DNA of 64,000 nucleotides from Heliopora coerulea. Taxonomy: Eukaryota; Cnidaria; Anthozoa; Scleralcyonacea; Helioporidae. Location: positions 412,501-476,500 of the forward strand of contig JASJOG010000112.1 of assembly GCA_030142905.1 (NCBI GenBank), in the 5' to 3' direction. The number at the start of each line of letters is the position of its first letter. The stretch's first letter is position 1. A program made the translations under genes and the position numbers. The notes below the pieces were generated by a model. It saw only the letters and a program-made list of their open reading frames with translations, was not told where the DNA came from and searched no databases. Shown one piece after another: positions 25,438 to 35,816 of the stretch.

Positions 25438-25634
25438 AGGGCTGTTTACACCTGCTATTTTGTGCCTTCCGATTGACATCTTGGAGTATGTGTTTAACTG
25501 ACGAGAGCTTCGAGGACAAACTACAGCGAATCATGAGCGGATATCTTGCTGCATAGACTGCCATGAGTTTATTACATATACCAGTATGATAGTCGCAAAT
25601 GGCAACGCGCAGAATCGCACGTGTAAGCAGCCCT
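25438..25634. mobile_element. Harbinger-type MITE, 197 bp
   Basis: Ends AGGGCTGTTTACACCTGC and (reverse complement of right) AGGGCTGCTTACACGTGC, with 3-bp flanks TAA on both sides (25435-25437, 25635-25637), as expected for PIF/Harbinger insertion. No ORF. Confidence 0.75.
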
Positions 25635-25746
25635 TAAGATAGCTACCTACGGTAATTTTGAAAAAGGGATTGGTAATGAAACTATTTTCTTTAATTTTGA
25701 ATAACCACTGTAACTGGGCTTTTAGTTTGTCTTAGTTTGTAATCGG

Positions 25747-28495
25747 GGACGGCGGAGCCAGGGGGGCTGGGGGCTGTAGCCCCCCCCCCCACTTTTCCCA
25801 GGAGCTAACTTTATGAATTGAGGTCAATTTTGTGTATTCTGAAATATTTAAGCATGCAGAATTATAAGATTACCGCATAAAACTGTGTGTGAGAAAACGT
25901 TTCATGTACCGTTAGTCTGTGCAGTAAAAAGTTAATAGATGTTACGTACTGGCGATGTTTTGTGTTGCACAAACAGAAAGTCACTATAATTCAATAAAAT
26001 AAAGTATTAGAACACCAACTGTTAATAAATTCTGGAGATAATAGTATTGAACTCGAACAAGATAACAGTCAAATAGAGCGAAAATCCATCAACAAGGATA
26101 CAGATAGAACACTGTCAGAAAATGCGGGACTGAAGGAAGTTATAGCTACACCAAATCAGCCAAGTAATTTTCAGTTCCCGAAACAAATTTTGGGAAGCAA
26201 AGCCGCTCATTCCAAGCCTCCTGGTTTAAAGAATATCCGTGGTTGCACTACAATGAAGAAAGTGACTCCGCATTTTGTTACATTTGTGTTAATCAAAACA
26301 AGAAAGGCAACTTAAGAACTGCCCGAAACATGGAACAGGCCTTCATATCCAAAGGTTTCTCAAACTGGAAAAACGCACTAACAAAGTTTAAAGAGCATCA
26401 AACATCAGAGTGCCACAAAATTGCTGTTGACTATGAGGTATTCATTTCAAAAACACATGGCGACGTTATCGACATGACAAGTGGGACGCCAAAAAAGACA
26501 AGGGCACAAAATCGCCGTTGTTTTGCCAAGATCATTGAATCACTACAATACCTGGCAAGATGAGGTTTAGCAATCCCAGGAAATAGTGATAAAGAGTCGA
26601 ATTTTTCTCAGTTGCAGAAATTACGAGCAAAGGATGTTAGCGATTTGGCAAAGTGGGTGGATGCCAAATGGCTACTCAATTAATTAAAGAATTGGTAAGT
26701 GAAATCAGAAATAACTACTATTCGCTGATTTGTGACGAATATACTGACATTAGTAACCATGAACAGTTGACAATATGTCTTCGATGGATCAGTGAGGACC
26801 TTGAAGCTCACGAAGACTTCATAGGATTTTACCAGATTCCTGACATTAAAGCTGACACGATTACATCCGTAATCAAAGATGCCCTGATACGACTGCAGCT
26901 TTCTTTGAATGAATGCAGAGGCCAGTGCTATGACGGCGCTGGCAATATGGTTGGAAAAAATTCAGGAACTGAGCAGCAAATTTTAGCACTGCAACCTAAA
27001 GCTTTCATTACCCACTGTCATGCACATTCCTTAAGTTTGGGCGTAAAAAGTGTGGTGAAAGATTGTAAGTTGCTATCTGACACCATGAGTACTGCCAAGG
27101 AACTGATGACTCTTATTAAGTTTTCTCCCAAACGAGAAACAATTCTTGGTAGTGTGAAAGACAACATTGAAGAGGAAGATTCTGAAGCTGAAAAGCCAGC
27201 TGAAATCCTAAAACTTTGTCCCACAAGGTGGACGGTAACGGCAGCATGCTACGATTGCATACTAGCGAATTATTCTTCACTTCTTGAAGTTTGGAAAGTT
27301 TGTCTTGAAATGAGGGTTGAGCCCTGTGTCAGAGCACGAATACTTGGCTGTGATGGCAAAATGAAGACATTTGATTTCTTCTTTGGTCTCAATCTGATTG
27401 TACGCCTTTTGCTCACACAGATAACCTTTCAAAATCGCTTCAATCTCCAAGTCTTTCTGCTTCTGCAGGTCAGCATCTCGCCGATCTTACAGTAAAAACA
27501 TTACAAAGCATAAGAAATGAAGAGTCATTTGATGCCTTTTATGATGTAGTCCTCATTAAGGTAAAAAAGTATCTTGTCATTGCAGAGCCAGCTCTTCCAA
27601 GAAAACGACGTGCACCAGCACGCAATGAGGTTGGGATTGCAGCGCCAACGTATCCACAAACAGCCCGTGACCACTACAGGATGATCTACTTCGAAGCAAT
27701 TGATCATTTAATTTTTTCTATAAAGGATCGTTTTGATCAGCCAGCCTTTAAAATGTATGTCAGTTTAGAGAATCTTCTTCTCAAAGCTGTAAAGGGAGAG
27801 GACATTTCCAAGGAATTGGAAGAGTTTGCTTTGAAATGTACTACCGATGTCGATGTCAATTCTTTATCAGCTCAGTTATGCACGTTTCGAGTTCTCATGA
27901 AAGAAATTGAATTGCACTGTTTCCAAGACATTTTGACAGCCGTCAAAATGCCCCAGCCACACGAACAACTGCTTATTCACAACGTCATTACTGTCTGCAA
28001 ATTGATCCAAGTTAATCCTGCTACTAGTTAGACGGGAGAGAGATCTTTCTCAACAGCTCGAAGAATTAAAACCTGGCAGCGATCCAACATGTTACAAGCA
28101 CGATTTAACCATCTCTCGATTTTAAACACTCATAAAGAGAGATTGGACCGATTATACTTAGTTTCTGTAGCTAATTCATTTGTGTCGCTGAACGAAAATC
28201 GTCGAAGGAATTTTGGAACATTTACAATTGATGACTTTAAGCCGTGAAAAAAGATTGTTGGGCTATATTTCATGCCATGGTGCACAATAGTGTTTTAATA
28301 TTTACTAAAAATTTGCTGTTTTCTCTTGAAATGATCAATAAAGATAAAAGGCATTGAAATTTTGTATCTTTGTTTAGCTACAGTGGAATTTTAAATTTAG
28401 CGAGTATTGCATTTAAAAGCTATTATACTAAATGTTTATGGAGATATGTCACTTTTAGCGTTAGCCCCCCCACTTGAAAAATCCCTCCGCCGTCC
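25747..28495 (+). mobile_element. hAT element with TTF-finger transposase remnant
   Basis: Terminal 10-mers GGACGGCGGA (25747-25756) and TCCGCCGTCC (28486-28495) are exact inverted repeats, followed inward by G-rich and C-rich runs on each side. The outermost bases and target duplication are not clear. Contains a transposase gene in sense. Its right end is about 490 bp upstream of the MyD88-like death-domain exon. Confidence 0.8.
26226..28247 (+). pseudogene. hAT transposase (TTF zinc finger + DUF4371 + dimerisation), broken
   Basis: N-terminal TTF-type finger (FKEYPWLHYNEESDSAFCYIC ... HQTSECHKIAVDY), then catalytic-domain blocks SLICDEYTDISNHEQL, GQCYDGAGNMVGKNSG, THCHAHSLSLGVKS and CPTRWTV, and the C-terminal GERSFSTARRIKTWQRSNM. 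The layout matches ZMYM1-like / 52-kDa-repressor-like hAT transposases. Stops at 26561-26563 (TGA), 28029-28031 (TAG, where the family has a sense codon) and a frame break around 27.48-27.68 kb disable it. Confidence 0.85.
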
Positions 28496-28981
28496 ATGGT
28501 ACTTTAACTCAAAACGTTAACTCTAGAGAAACACGCAATCCCGGTACCGAATTACTTGTGTAATTTCCGTGAAACTCAGTCGGCTTACCACAAGCACATG
28601 CATATGGTAAGTCTTAATGACACGGCAAATGAGAAAGCCGTTGAACAACTCAACGTAGTAATTGGATATTGATTTATCAGACAGGCAACACTATTGCAGA
28701 AAGGTTATCCATACTCCATTTTGGACAACATAAATTACCCATAGAAATGCATAAATGTTCAATCAATTCAAACGTTTCTTACCGAAAATGTTCGATGTTC
28801 CACGAAAAAAATCGTTACATTTTATTAAAATTTTTGTAATTCCTGTTGGTGAAGATGGCTCTTTACCGAATACTTTGTTCGGTACTGATATTAATTTGGT
28901 GTAAAACTGGTCAATCTCTTAAACTCAGTGGAAAAGAACATTTATTTTTTCCTTAAACATTTCTTCTTTTGATTTCTTCAG

Positions 28982-29271
28982 AACGTACAGTAAAATCTGC
29001 AAAAATTGAGCACCTAAATGCCGAAATTTACCGCACAGTTTGCAATAAATTGAATCTAAATATCGACGACAAAGATTGGAAAACTTTAGCTGGTAAGATA
29101 GGGTATCCTAATGAACTTGTCAAGGAGTTACAACGTTTGGATGATCCTGCAGACGGTGTCCTGGCGCACTGGGGAACAAAATCTGGAAATGATGTGACAA
29201 AACTGATTGAATTACTTCTAGAAATGGAAAGAAGTGACATAACTAAGCAACTGGAGTCGGAACTTATTTAA
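28982..29271 (+). CDS. Death-domain terminal exon of MyD88/IRAK type
   Basis: After acceptor TTTGATTTCTTCAG the exon reads (G)AA-RTVKSAKIEHLNAEIYRTV and then a canonical Toll-pathway-type death domain: CNKLNLNIDDKDWKTLAGKI with the helix-2 Trp, VKELQRLDDPADGVLAHWG, and VTKLIELLLEMERSDITKQL, ending LI-TAA. The spacing D-W-x-x-L-A, DP-x-x-x-L-x-x-W and L-x-E-L-L-x-x-x-x-R-x-D is that of MyD88/IRAK-family domains and differs from the other four copies in this window. Phase 1 acceptor like them. A GT-AAGA at 29091 also fits a donor but would cut the domain. No TIR or kinase is encoded in the same exon. Confidence 0.8.
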
Positions 29272-29339
29272 ACGAAACTTCGTTCACCAGTCTGGCGTCA
29301 CCATTGCGTCATAGTCCAATTCATCTTTAACTATGATTA

Positions 29340-29650
29340 TAAAAACTCATTAAGAATTCATGAGGAAAATACAAAAGAAAATCATAACCGTGTCGTTTCT
29401 TTATACGTGATAAAGACACGTGTGACTTTATTCTGAATTTCTCTTCAAATTTTTCTCAATATTTTTAGCCTTAGAAAACAGAAATTGCCAAACTTACGTA
29501 AGGAATTAGCGTATAAAACGTTTCGTTTTTTAAGCCGTTCAAAAAACTCGCAGTACGTTGCTTTATCGGACCCAAAACATTCGGCTTCCGCCTCGTGTTT
29601 TATATCCGATAAAACACTCTTGCTCGTTTTTTAAACATTACTTAGAAAAG
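29340..29650 (+). repeat. Segment duplicated at 46.69-46.95 kb
   Basis: AATTCATGAGGAA...ACCGTGTCGT...TTATACGTGATAAAGACACG here aligns with AATTCATGAGGAAC...ACCATGTCGT...TAAATGTGATAAACACACG at 46.69 kb, including the foldback at 29,545-29,640. Intron-level evidence that the region after this death-domain exon and the region before the kinase exon share ancestry. Confidence 0.6.
29545..29640. repeat. Foldback repeat family, copy 1
   Basis: GCTTTATCGGACCCAAAACA...CGTGTTTTATATCCGATAAAAC. The same hairpin type, with TTTATCGG at one end and CCGATAAA at the other, recurs at 30,815-30,895 and 46,860-46,945. Confidence 0.65.
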
Positions 29651-30098
29651 CAAAAATAACCCCTAAATTTCACACCGTAAATTTGATGAGTCTCCTTTTC
29701 ACTCACAAGAAATCCAAGCCATAGAATTTGCATACGCCGAACGCCATGGCTGATATATGTTATGTAAACTAATACCCATATTTGTTTACCCGTAGCCCTT
29801 TACAATAACACTGGATTTTGTACTCAGAAAAACGATTGGAAATTTTAGCGATCATATATGGTTTGCTGGTGGGGTATATGTCATTGGTCGTGAGCCAGTT
29901 ATAACGTCATGTAGTCTAATCATCTAATCTTTAACCCAAGGTAAAAAGGGTGGCAGCTGTAAGAGAGTCATGCAGACAATTAAGCTTTTCCCCTCGCTCA
30001 CAACACACCAGTTAGGTGATGGAGAAATTATAGCGTTTCACGCCCTTCAGTCAGAAATATCCTACCCTCTACGCTGTTTGCTTTTAATTATACATTAC

Positions 30099-30099
<1 letters not shown>

Positions 30100-30153
<54 letters not shown>

Positions 30154-30175
30154 GTATGTATGTATGTATGTATAT
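30100..30175. repeat. (TA)n / (TATG)n microsatellite
   Basis: Near-uninterrupted TA dinucleotides turning into TATG units, immediately left of the long palindrome. Confidence 0.95.
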
Positions 30176-30226
30176 GGCTCGATCACGTAACCTCTTTATG
30201 CCAAAGTTTAATATTAAGAATATAAA

Positions 30227-30736
30227 ACCATCAAGATAAACTTTTAAAAAGACTTTATTCGACGTTTCGGGACAAGTCCCTTTACCAAGAATACAGTTTA
30301 CTAGCGATGCAAGTCATGTATTTATACATAAAAATACTATTCAAAATTCAAATATACTACAAAAAATCTCTAATATTCAAACCATTTGGGACAAACAAGT
30401 TCAATTCGTATGCTCAAAATCCCTCTCTAGTAGTTGGTTCATTAATAGTCGTTTTGTCAATTATCTTTATCGTTGTAAAGATAAAGACAACGATAAAGAT
30501 AATTGACAAAACGACTATTAATGAACCAACTACTAGAGAGGGATTTTGGGCATACAAATTGAACTCGTTTGTCCCAAATGGTTTGAATATTAGAGATTTT
30601 TTGTTATATATTTGAATTTTGAATAGTATTTTTATGTATAAATACAGGACTTGCATCACTAGTAAACTGTATTCTTGGTAAAGGGGCTTGTCCCGAAACG
30701 TCGAATAAAGTCTTTTTAAAAGTTTATCTTGATGGT
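30227..30736. mobile_element. 510-bp near-perfect palindromic element
   Basis: Two arms of about 250 bp are inverted copies centred near 30,481 (CTTTATCGTTGT / ACAACGATAAAG). Near each end the sequence TTGGTAAAGGG-CTTGTCCCGAAACGTC occurs in opposite orientation, resembling the hairpins of Penelope-type ends but lacking the CUGANGA box. Bounded by TA-rich microsatellites on both sides. Matching ORFs on both strands are a by-product of the symmetry. Confidence 0.8.
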
Positions 30737-30737
<1 letters not shown>

Positions 30738-30773
<36 letters not shown>

Positions 30774-30792
30774 GTGTGTGTGTGTGTGTGTA
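30738..30792. repeat. (AT)n(TG)n microsatellite
   Basis: AT dinucleotides followed by about 12 TG units, immediately right of the palindrome. Confidence 0.95.
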
Positions 30793-30814
30793 TGCAATAT
30801 TTAAAAACCAAGCA

Positions 30815-30895
30815 GGATTGCTTTATCGGGATTTAAAACACGAGGCGATAGCCGAGTGTTTTAGACCCTATAAAGCAAATAATGCGAGTTTTTAA
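30815..30895. repeat. Foldback repeat family, copy 2
   Basis: GCTTTATCGGGATTTAAAACACGAGG...GTGTTTTAGACCCTATAAAGC; same hairpin design as the copies at 29.55 and 46.86 kb. Confidence 0.65.
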
Positions 30896-30899
30896 ATGT

Positions 30900-32630
30900 C
30901 TTACGAAATTCACCACCTAATTCGCTATTTCGCGGAGAAAGTTTGGAAATTTATCTTTCGTAAGCCGAAAAAAATTGAACTTCTTCACATATAAAGGTAC
31001 ATGTATTTCTATCACATATATAGACCCCCCCCCCTCCCTTCTGGGAGGGTGAATCACTCAATTGGACGCTATTGGACAACTATTCCCAGAAATACTTACA
31101 CCAGTAAAGGTAAGCTGGTGTCACGCGGAATATAATGCGGAATATTGTTCTGTTTATAAAACAAATAGCAGAGAAAGCTAACAACGCTTCAGACATTCCT
31201 ACTTACTCATACTTACCACTGCTACCTCTACTACCTCCGTATGTTAGGGGGAGTCAAGTTTAGATTTACTGTTACCGGGGGATTACAGTTAAGTTGTGGA
31301 CCATATTAAGGTTAGGGATTTGAATTAGGATTAGGCTAGGTCAACAAACCCTTACGGTACTCCTAACTGAAACCTTAGGTTAAACTTAATGGGTAATTTT
31401 AGACAGTTTTACAATTGCTGACTATTCATGATTTAAGGGCGAGAGTATGTTGCGTTCTAGTAGGAAGGTGAAATATATTAATATACGAAAGCGCATTTGA
31501 AAACATTGGCATCCAATCTACTTCTTTGAACATGGTTCATTAACTAATAACATGTCTTCTTAAAGTTAAAAGCACGATGGGGTACAAAAACCAAGATTTC
31601 GAGGCTTGCATTCTGTCTCTATTTCTGGTTGGGAGAAGAGATGGTAAGATTACCAATGTTGAATTTTGGAGCAAAACGAGCGAAGTAGGGTCAGCCCTCC
31701 TGGAATAGCCAGAAAATTCCCATGTAAATTACGGCCAGGCTAACTAGGAAGGCTGACTCGCTTACAAATAAACAGTTGAGTCTTGTTCATACGATTAAGT
31801 TTTCCTTGACAAGTAGCCTTGCTCCAAAGCTGATCATGCCGGATTTGAAACCAAGCGACTTGTCAAGGGAAAACTTGTCAAGAAAAACGTGGTCGTGTGT
31901 ACGGGGCTTTCAAATGTCTCAGAATTTAAAAAACAAAAACAAAGAAAAACAAAAACCGCAAAGCTTCTAATCATTAGTTTTTCTTACAAATAACGCATTA
32001 GTTGCCATGATTTGAAAGCCCTTCAAACAGAATATGGGATTACTCCTAAGTATTTAAAAAATAACGTTAAAATTTACATATATCATATATAGCTAGTGTT
32101 AGTCTACAGGAGGGAGTGCTCGTAGTCACAACATATCCAGACACTAAGTGTAGACACAGTTCAAAATGCATCTTAATCAAGATGAATTTCGTTTCGAGAG
32201 ACGTTTCTTTTCATTTTGAGGAAGATTTTTCAGGACTTTCAGGACTTTCAGTTGTTTTCAAATGAACACACCAGTGGGGGATTGTGAAGAGTACAAAATT
32301 AATTTTTGGTAGCACTGCGTTTATTTTATACACACGGCAAACCCTAGTGAAACTCTTAAGGTTTTCATGCAAGATTTTAATTTTTTTTCTTTTTTTTTGT
32401 TCTTCTGTTGTACTTGGTGGTTGTATGACAATGGTTTGCATGAAAGGATTAAGCCCGTTTTCCACAGGATGAATTTTTTCGCATGAAGCGGCTTTTTAAA
32501 TGGCATCTTGTGTTTCAGGCTGGAACTGTAATGAGAAGTCGTTTCATTTTACACAAAGAAAAGTCGATTCGTGCGATAAAATTCACCTACTGGTAAACAG
32601 CCTTTAATGGCACATTCTATTTGTTAAGCT
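30900..32630. other. No gene seen
   Basis: AT-rich with short TTAGG-like runs (31,295-31,390) and an imperfect inverted repeat TTTTCCTTGACAAGT...ACTTGTCAAGGGAAAA (31,799-31,877). Nothing coding is supported. Confidence 0.45.
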
Positions 32631-32667
32631 TGTAATGGCTGGTTGTCTTTGTCACTATTGAATCAGG

Positions 32668-32793
32668 ATGCTTATGGAAGTCATATTTGTGATGTTCATT
32701 GCAGCGATTGTCTTCTCGTTCTCTTTGGGAATTGAACATTGTGAAGAGGCCAACATTGCAAGATATTCTAGCAGTTGTGTTCAGCAGACATAA
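32668..32793 (+). CDS. Short ORF with hydrophobic leader, unknown function (unit A)
   Basis: 41 codons from ATG: MLMEVIFVMFIAAIVFSFSL then GIEHCEEANIARYSSSCVQQ-T. The first 20 residues form a signal-peptide or membrane-anchor-like helix; the rest is short, with two Cys. The same hydrophobic core and SC-x-QQ ending recur in the neighbouring unit at 35.6 kb, which is the only evidence that it matters. It may be a first exon whose donor has been lost: unit B has a good donor-like GTATGT at the equivalent place. I do not recognise a family. Confidence 0.35.
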   Translation: MLMEVIFVMFIAAIVFSFSLGIEHCEEANIARYSSSCVQQT

Positions 32794-33742
32794 TAAGCGA
32801 ATGTGACTATACTGTTTGGTGAATTATCTGTATCTGCCCCAGGAACCCCACTCCACTATAACCAGCGTGTACAAGTAAACTTTGGTATGGCGTGTGATTT
32901 CATTGTTTGTATATGTACGTGGTTGATTTGTTTAGACTTGGATTTGGGGAACATACACTCGTTGCTTTTATACTCATCTATGTTCGAAATGGAGGGAAAC
33001 AAGAATTCAGGTAATTGTCATAGTTATAACAAATATTCTGAACAAATCTCAGTTTGGCCTAGCAATTGGTCAGCATATGATAGCCCAAAGCTTGTAGCCG
33101 AAATTATTTCCTTACTTGAATGAATTGCTTCAATATTTCTGGATCATTCCTTAAAGTTTGAGTTGTTAGGAGAGCTAAAACCTCAAGTTAAAGTTCCTTT
33201 CAGCCCAATTAAGAAACGGCATCGAACCTGGTAATTTGCAAACGTAATGACGTTCTCATGAAGCTACTGAAAAAATGATGTATAACTGAGGACATATCGT
33301 AAGACTGGAGATGGATAAGATCATGAACAGCAAACTTACTTATTGCTATAACAAATTTAAGGAGTAATGCATAAAAATAACTTGAGAGTGAACAGAGGAA
33401 GGTGGAATTGTGTCTTATTTTAATCCTTTGATAAACATCTATGAGTTTAACACAACAGACATTCACTATCGAATTGAACACTAATTTTGCAATCGTATTC
33501 GAACATATTCTTATCTCGGAATATGAAAAGTGTTTTATTCCGACATATTCAGAACTTAAATATCAATAATATTCCAAGATATTCAGACAGCAATACTGGT
33601 GAATATGTCAGAATATCAGGGATATTCAAAACACTATTCAGACGTATAGACATCGGAATATCCGCGTTTTCATGCGGTGTCCCATCCTACACTTGGAAAT
33701 GATTGGCTGATCTATTACTCAGTAAATGATTGTTTCTACTTA

Positions 33743-33865
33743 GGCCCAGTTCAAACGTCGAACTTCTCATGCGCCGAACCAAATGCAAATCAGTTTGGAT
33801 AAAGGATCTTGCCCATTAACATTAGCTTGGGCACATGAAGAAAAGTTCGACGTTTGAACTAGGCC
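33743..33865. mobile_element. Harbinger-type MITE, 123 bp
   Basis: Terminal repeats GGCCCAGTTCAAACGTCGAA and (complement of right) GGCCTAGTTCAAACGTCGAA, flanked by TTA at 33740-33742 and 33866-33868. Classic PIF/Harbinger MITE design. Confidence 0.85.
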
Positions 33866-35546
33866 TTAACTGTGGCGAAATATGTAATATATAAACCAGC
33901 TCTGGTGTATAAGGGCCTTTTTTAAGCAAATAAATGAAGTACGTTTAAGAGAGAACTTTTGGTTCCGAAACCTTCGTCATGGTTGAATACAAACAATTCT
34001 ATAACATAAATTTTTTAAACGAAGAAAGTCAATTTGAATGAATAGCCAAGTCATCCGTTTTATAAGAAGAAAAATGAGAGAACTATAAATCTTTAGTAGC
34101 GACTTTTAACATTGTCGTTTTGACTGAAACGTAGTTTATTAGCGAAAGATCTCGAAGAAATCATTCAAGCGTTTATCATTGAGAAATTGGCATATTGTAT
34201 ACAAGGTGCTAAGTATAATACATATGTGGAGATACAAGAGACATAAAAGTCCAAGATTTAGTTTTTATCGTCTAATACACTAATTTGCCGACGTAACTGT
34301 TGATTAAATCTCCAGCCAAAACCAGCATTATTCAAACTCTACAGCGTTTTGCAAAACAACTGAAGTCACTGTGGGACTTTTTAAAATCTCAAACTTAATA
34401 ACTTCGCACAAAGCGAAGTCCAAAATATTAATGATATTGACGAATTTTTGTGCTGGGAGCGACACCAGGTACAGTTACGAACATTTCTAGTCAAACGCGT
34501 GGTGATTGAGTTAGGGCTGGATCGTTAGTAATTCAACAACTAAAACTAGCTGTGTACAAGGTACAAATTAAAGTGCATTAAATCAATTCGTGTAATCAAA
34601 GAAAGAGAATAAACAGTAAATCTTGTAATTTGCATGGGCCGAGTAAAATAGTTTTTAGTGATGGTGAAAGGAAATTGCATCATCTTCGAGGTTTGATTTT
34701 CCAGTTTGCTATCAGTTCTGGCCAGCCTGTTACTAAGATTAAATGCCGGAAAAAAAAATTTGAAGGTAGGATATTTCGTAACCGTCTGCAGACCCAAAAT
34801 CGACAACATCGGCTTGGGGTCACTCATTGTTAAATTAGTGGAAAGCACATTCTTTCAGTAAGATTGTTTTTCCATATCCTATAACAAGAACTTTAAGTCG
34901 AATTGAACATGACTTATCTAAGTGATCGATTATTTAAAGAATGATATGGATAGGAACATTTGAGCAAGCATGCTTCCACATAACTGCAGAATGTCAAGAT
35001 GCATTCAATTTATCCAATTTAAATTGTGGATAGTCTTTGTTGTAGCCTTTCCTTAATGCTCCGAAAATCCTTGTGTTGGTCCATATCGGTTATACACTTT
35101 TCGACAATTAGCTTTAGTATTTAGTATATAGTTTAGTGTAAACTGTTACGGTTGTTGCTTTTGGCTTTTCGTCGGATAAAGAACTCTTTCAATGATCTGC
35201 TGTGTCTGTAATTCCATCTCGGCCTGGAAGGCAAATAATGTAGGAACGCTTCACGTTGATAACCCACCCTGGCATGCATAGGCAAGAACGTTGCGTGTTT
35301 AATGACTGATTGTTTATTGGATCAAATATTACGAAATATTAACATTCCTTCCATGCGACCATTGATTGAATGTAAGCGTTAATAAAATACTGAGGCATTT
35401 CAAAGGTACATTTTGAAATAAGGTTCGTTTCGACAAAGGTTTCATTTTTAATCCAGAAAGATTTTTAAGTACTTTTACTGACCATTGTACATCATGCGGT
35501 GATTTGAAAATATATACTAATTAATTATTCAGCAGAGATACCTTTT

Positions 35547-35816
35547 ATGTTGATACACACTATACAGCCATGGAGAGGCTCTGAAGGTCGTGTCTTTGTT
35601 GCTCAGTCTCTAATACTCCTTAACAGAACTATAAGAATACTTTACCATATCACATTTGTGATGTTAATCGCAGTGATTTTGATCTCGTTATCTTTCGGAA
35701 TGAAACATATACATGAAGAAGACAATAAGGCGAAATTGTATGGTAGTTGCGCTCAGCAGGCACATATGTATGTGATAATAAGACCTGGGTATTGTTTGAC
35801 GACCGTCCCTTTTTAA
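35547..35816 (+). CDS. Hydrophobic-leader ORF, unknown function (unit B)
   Basis: 89-codon ORF whose middle (HITFVMLIAVILISLSFGMK then HIHEEDNKAKLYGSCAQQA) aligns with the 41-codon ORF of unit A. The position of A's ATG is ATA here, so the reading start is uncertain; the coding signal, if any, begins around 35,637. After CAQQAH a donor-like ATATGTATGT follows at about 35,768. Could be an old exon of a secreted or type II membrane protein, or a duplicated pseudogene. Confidence 0.3.
   Translation: MLIHTIQPWRGSEGRVFVAQSLILLNRTIRILYHITFVMLIAVILISLSFGMKHIHEEDNKAKLYGSCAQQAHMYVIIRPGYCLTTVPF

Larger units (their letters stand above)
32640..35000 (+). repeat. Tandem duplication, unit A
   Basis: Scattered blocks align with 35.55-37.8 kb: the hydrophobic-peptide ORF, AAGAATTCAGGTAATTGTCATA (33.0 kb) with AAGAATAAAGGTAATTGTTATA (35.97 kb), ATCTCGAAGAAATCATTCAAGCG (34.15 kb) with GTCTCGAAGAAATCAATGAAGCG (36.6 kb), and the 34.6/37.4-kb blocks. 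Diverged tandem copies. Confidence 0.65.

Noticed and set aside
29088..29096. Donor-like GTAAGA inside the MyD88-type death domain
   Set aside because: Using it would remove most of a complete, conserved domain; kept the whole exon instead.
30307..30797. Matching 102- and 127-codon ORFs on opposite strands
   Set aside because: They are the two arms of one palindrome read in opposite directions; low-complexity hydrophobic translation, no domain.
31579..31650. Short ATG ORF ending at a donor-like GTAAGA
   Set aside because: Twenty-odd codons with no conserved partner; could not be told from chance.
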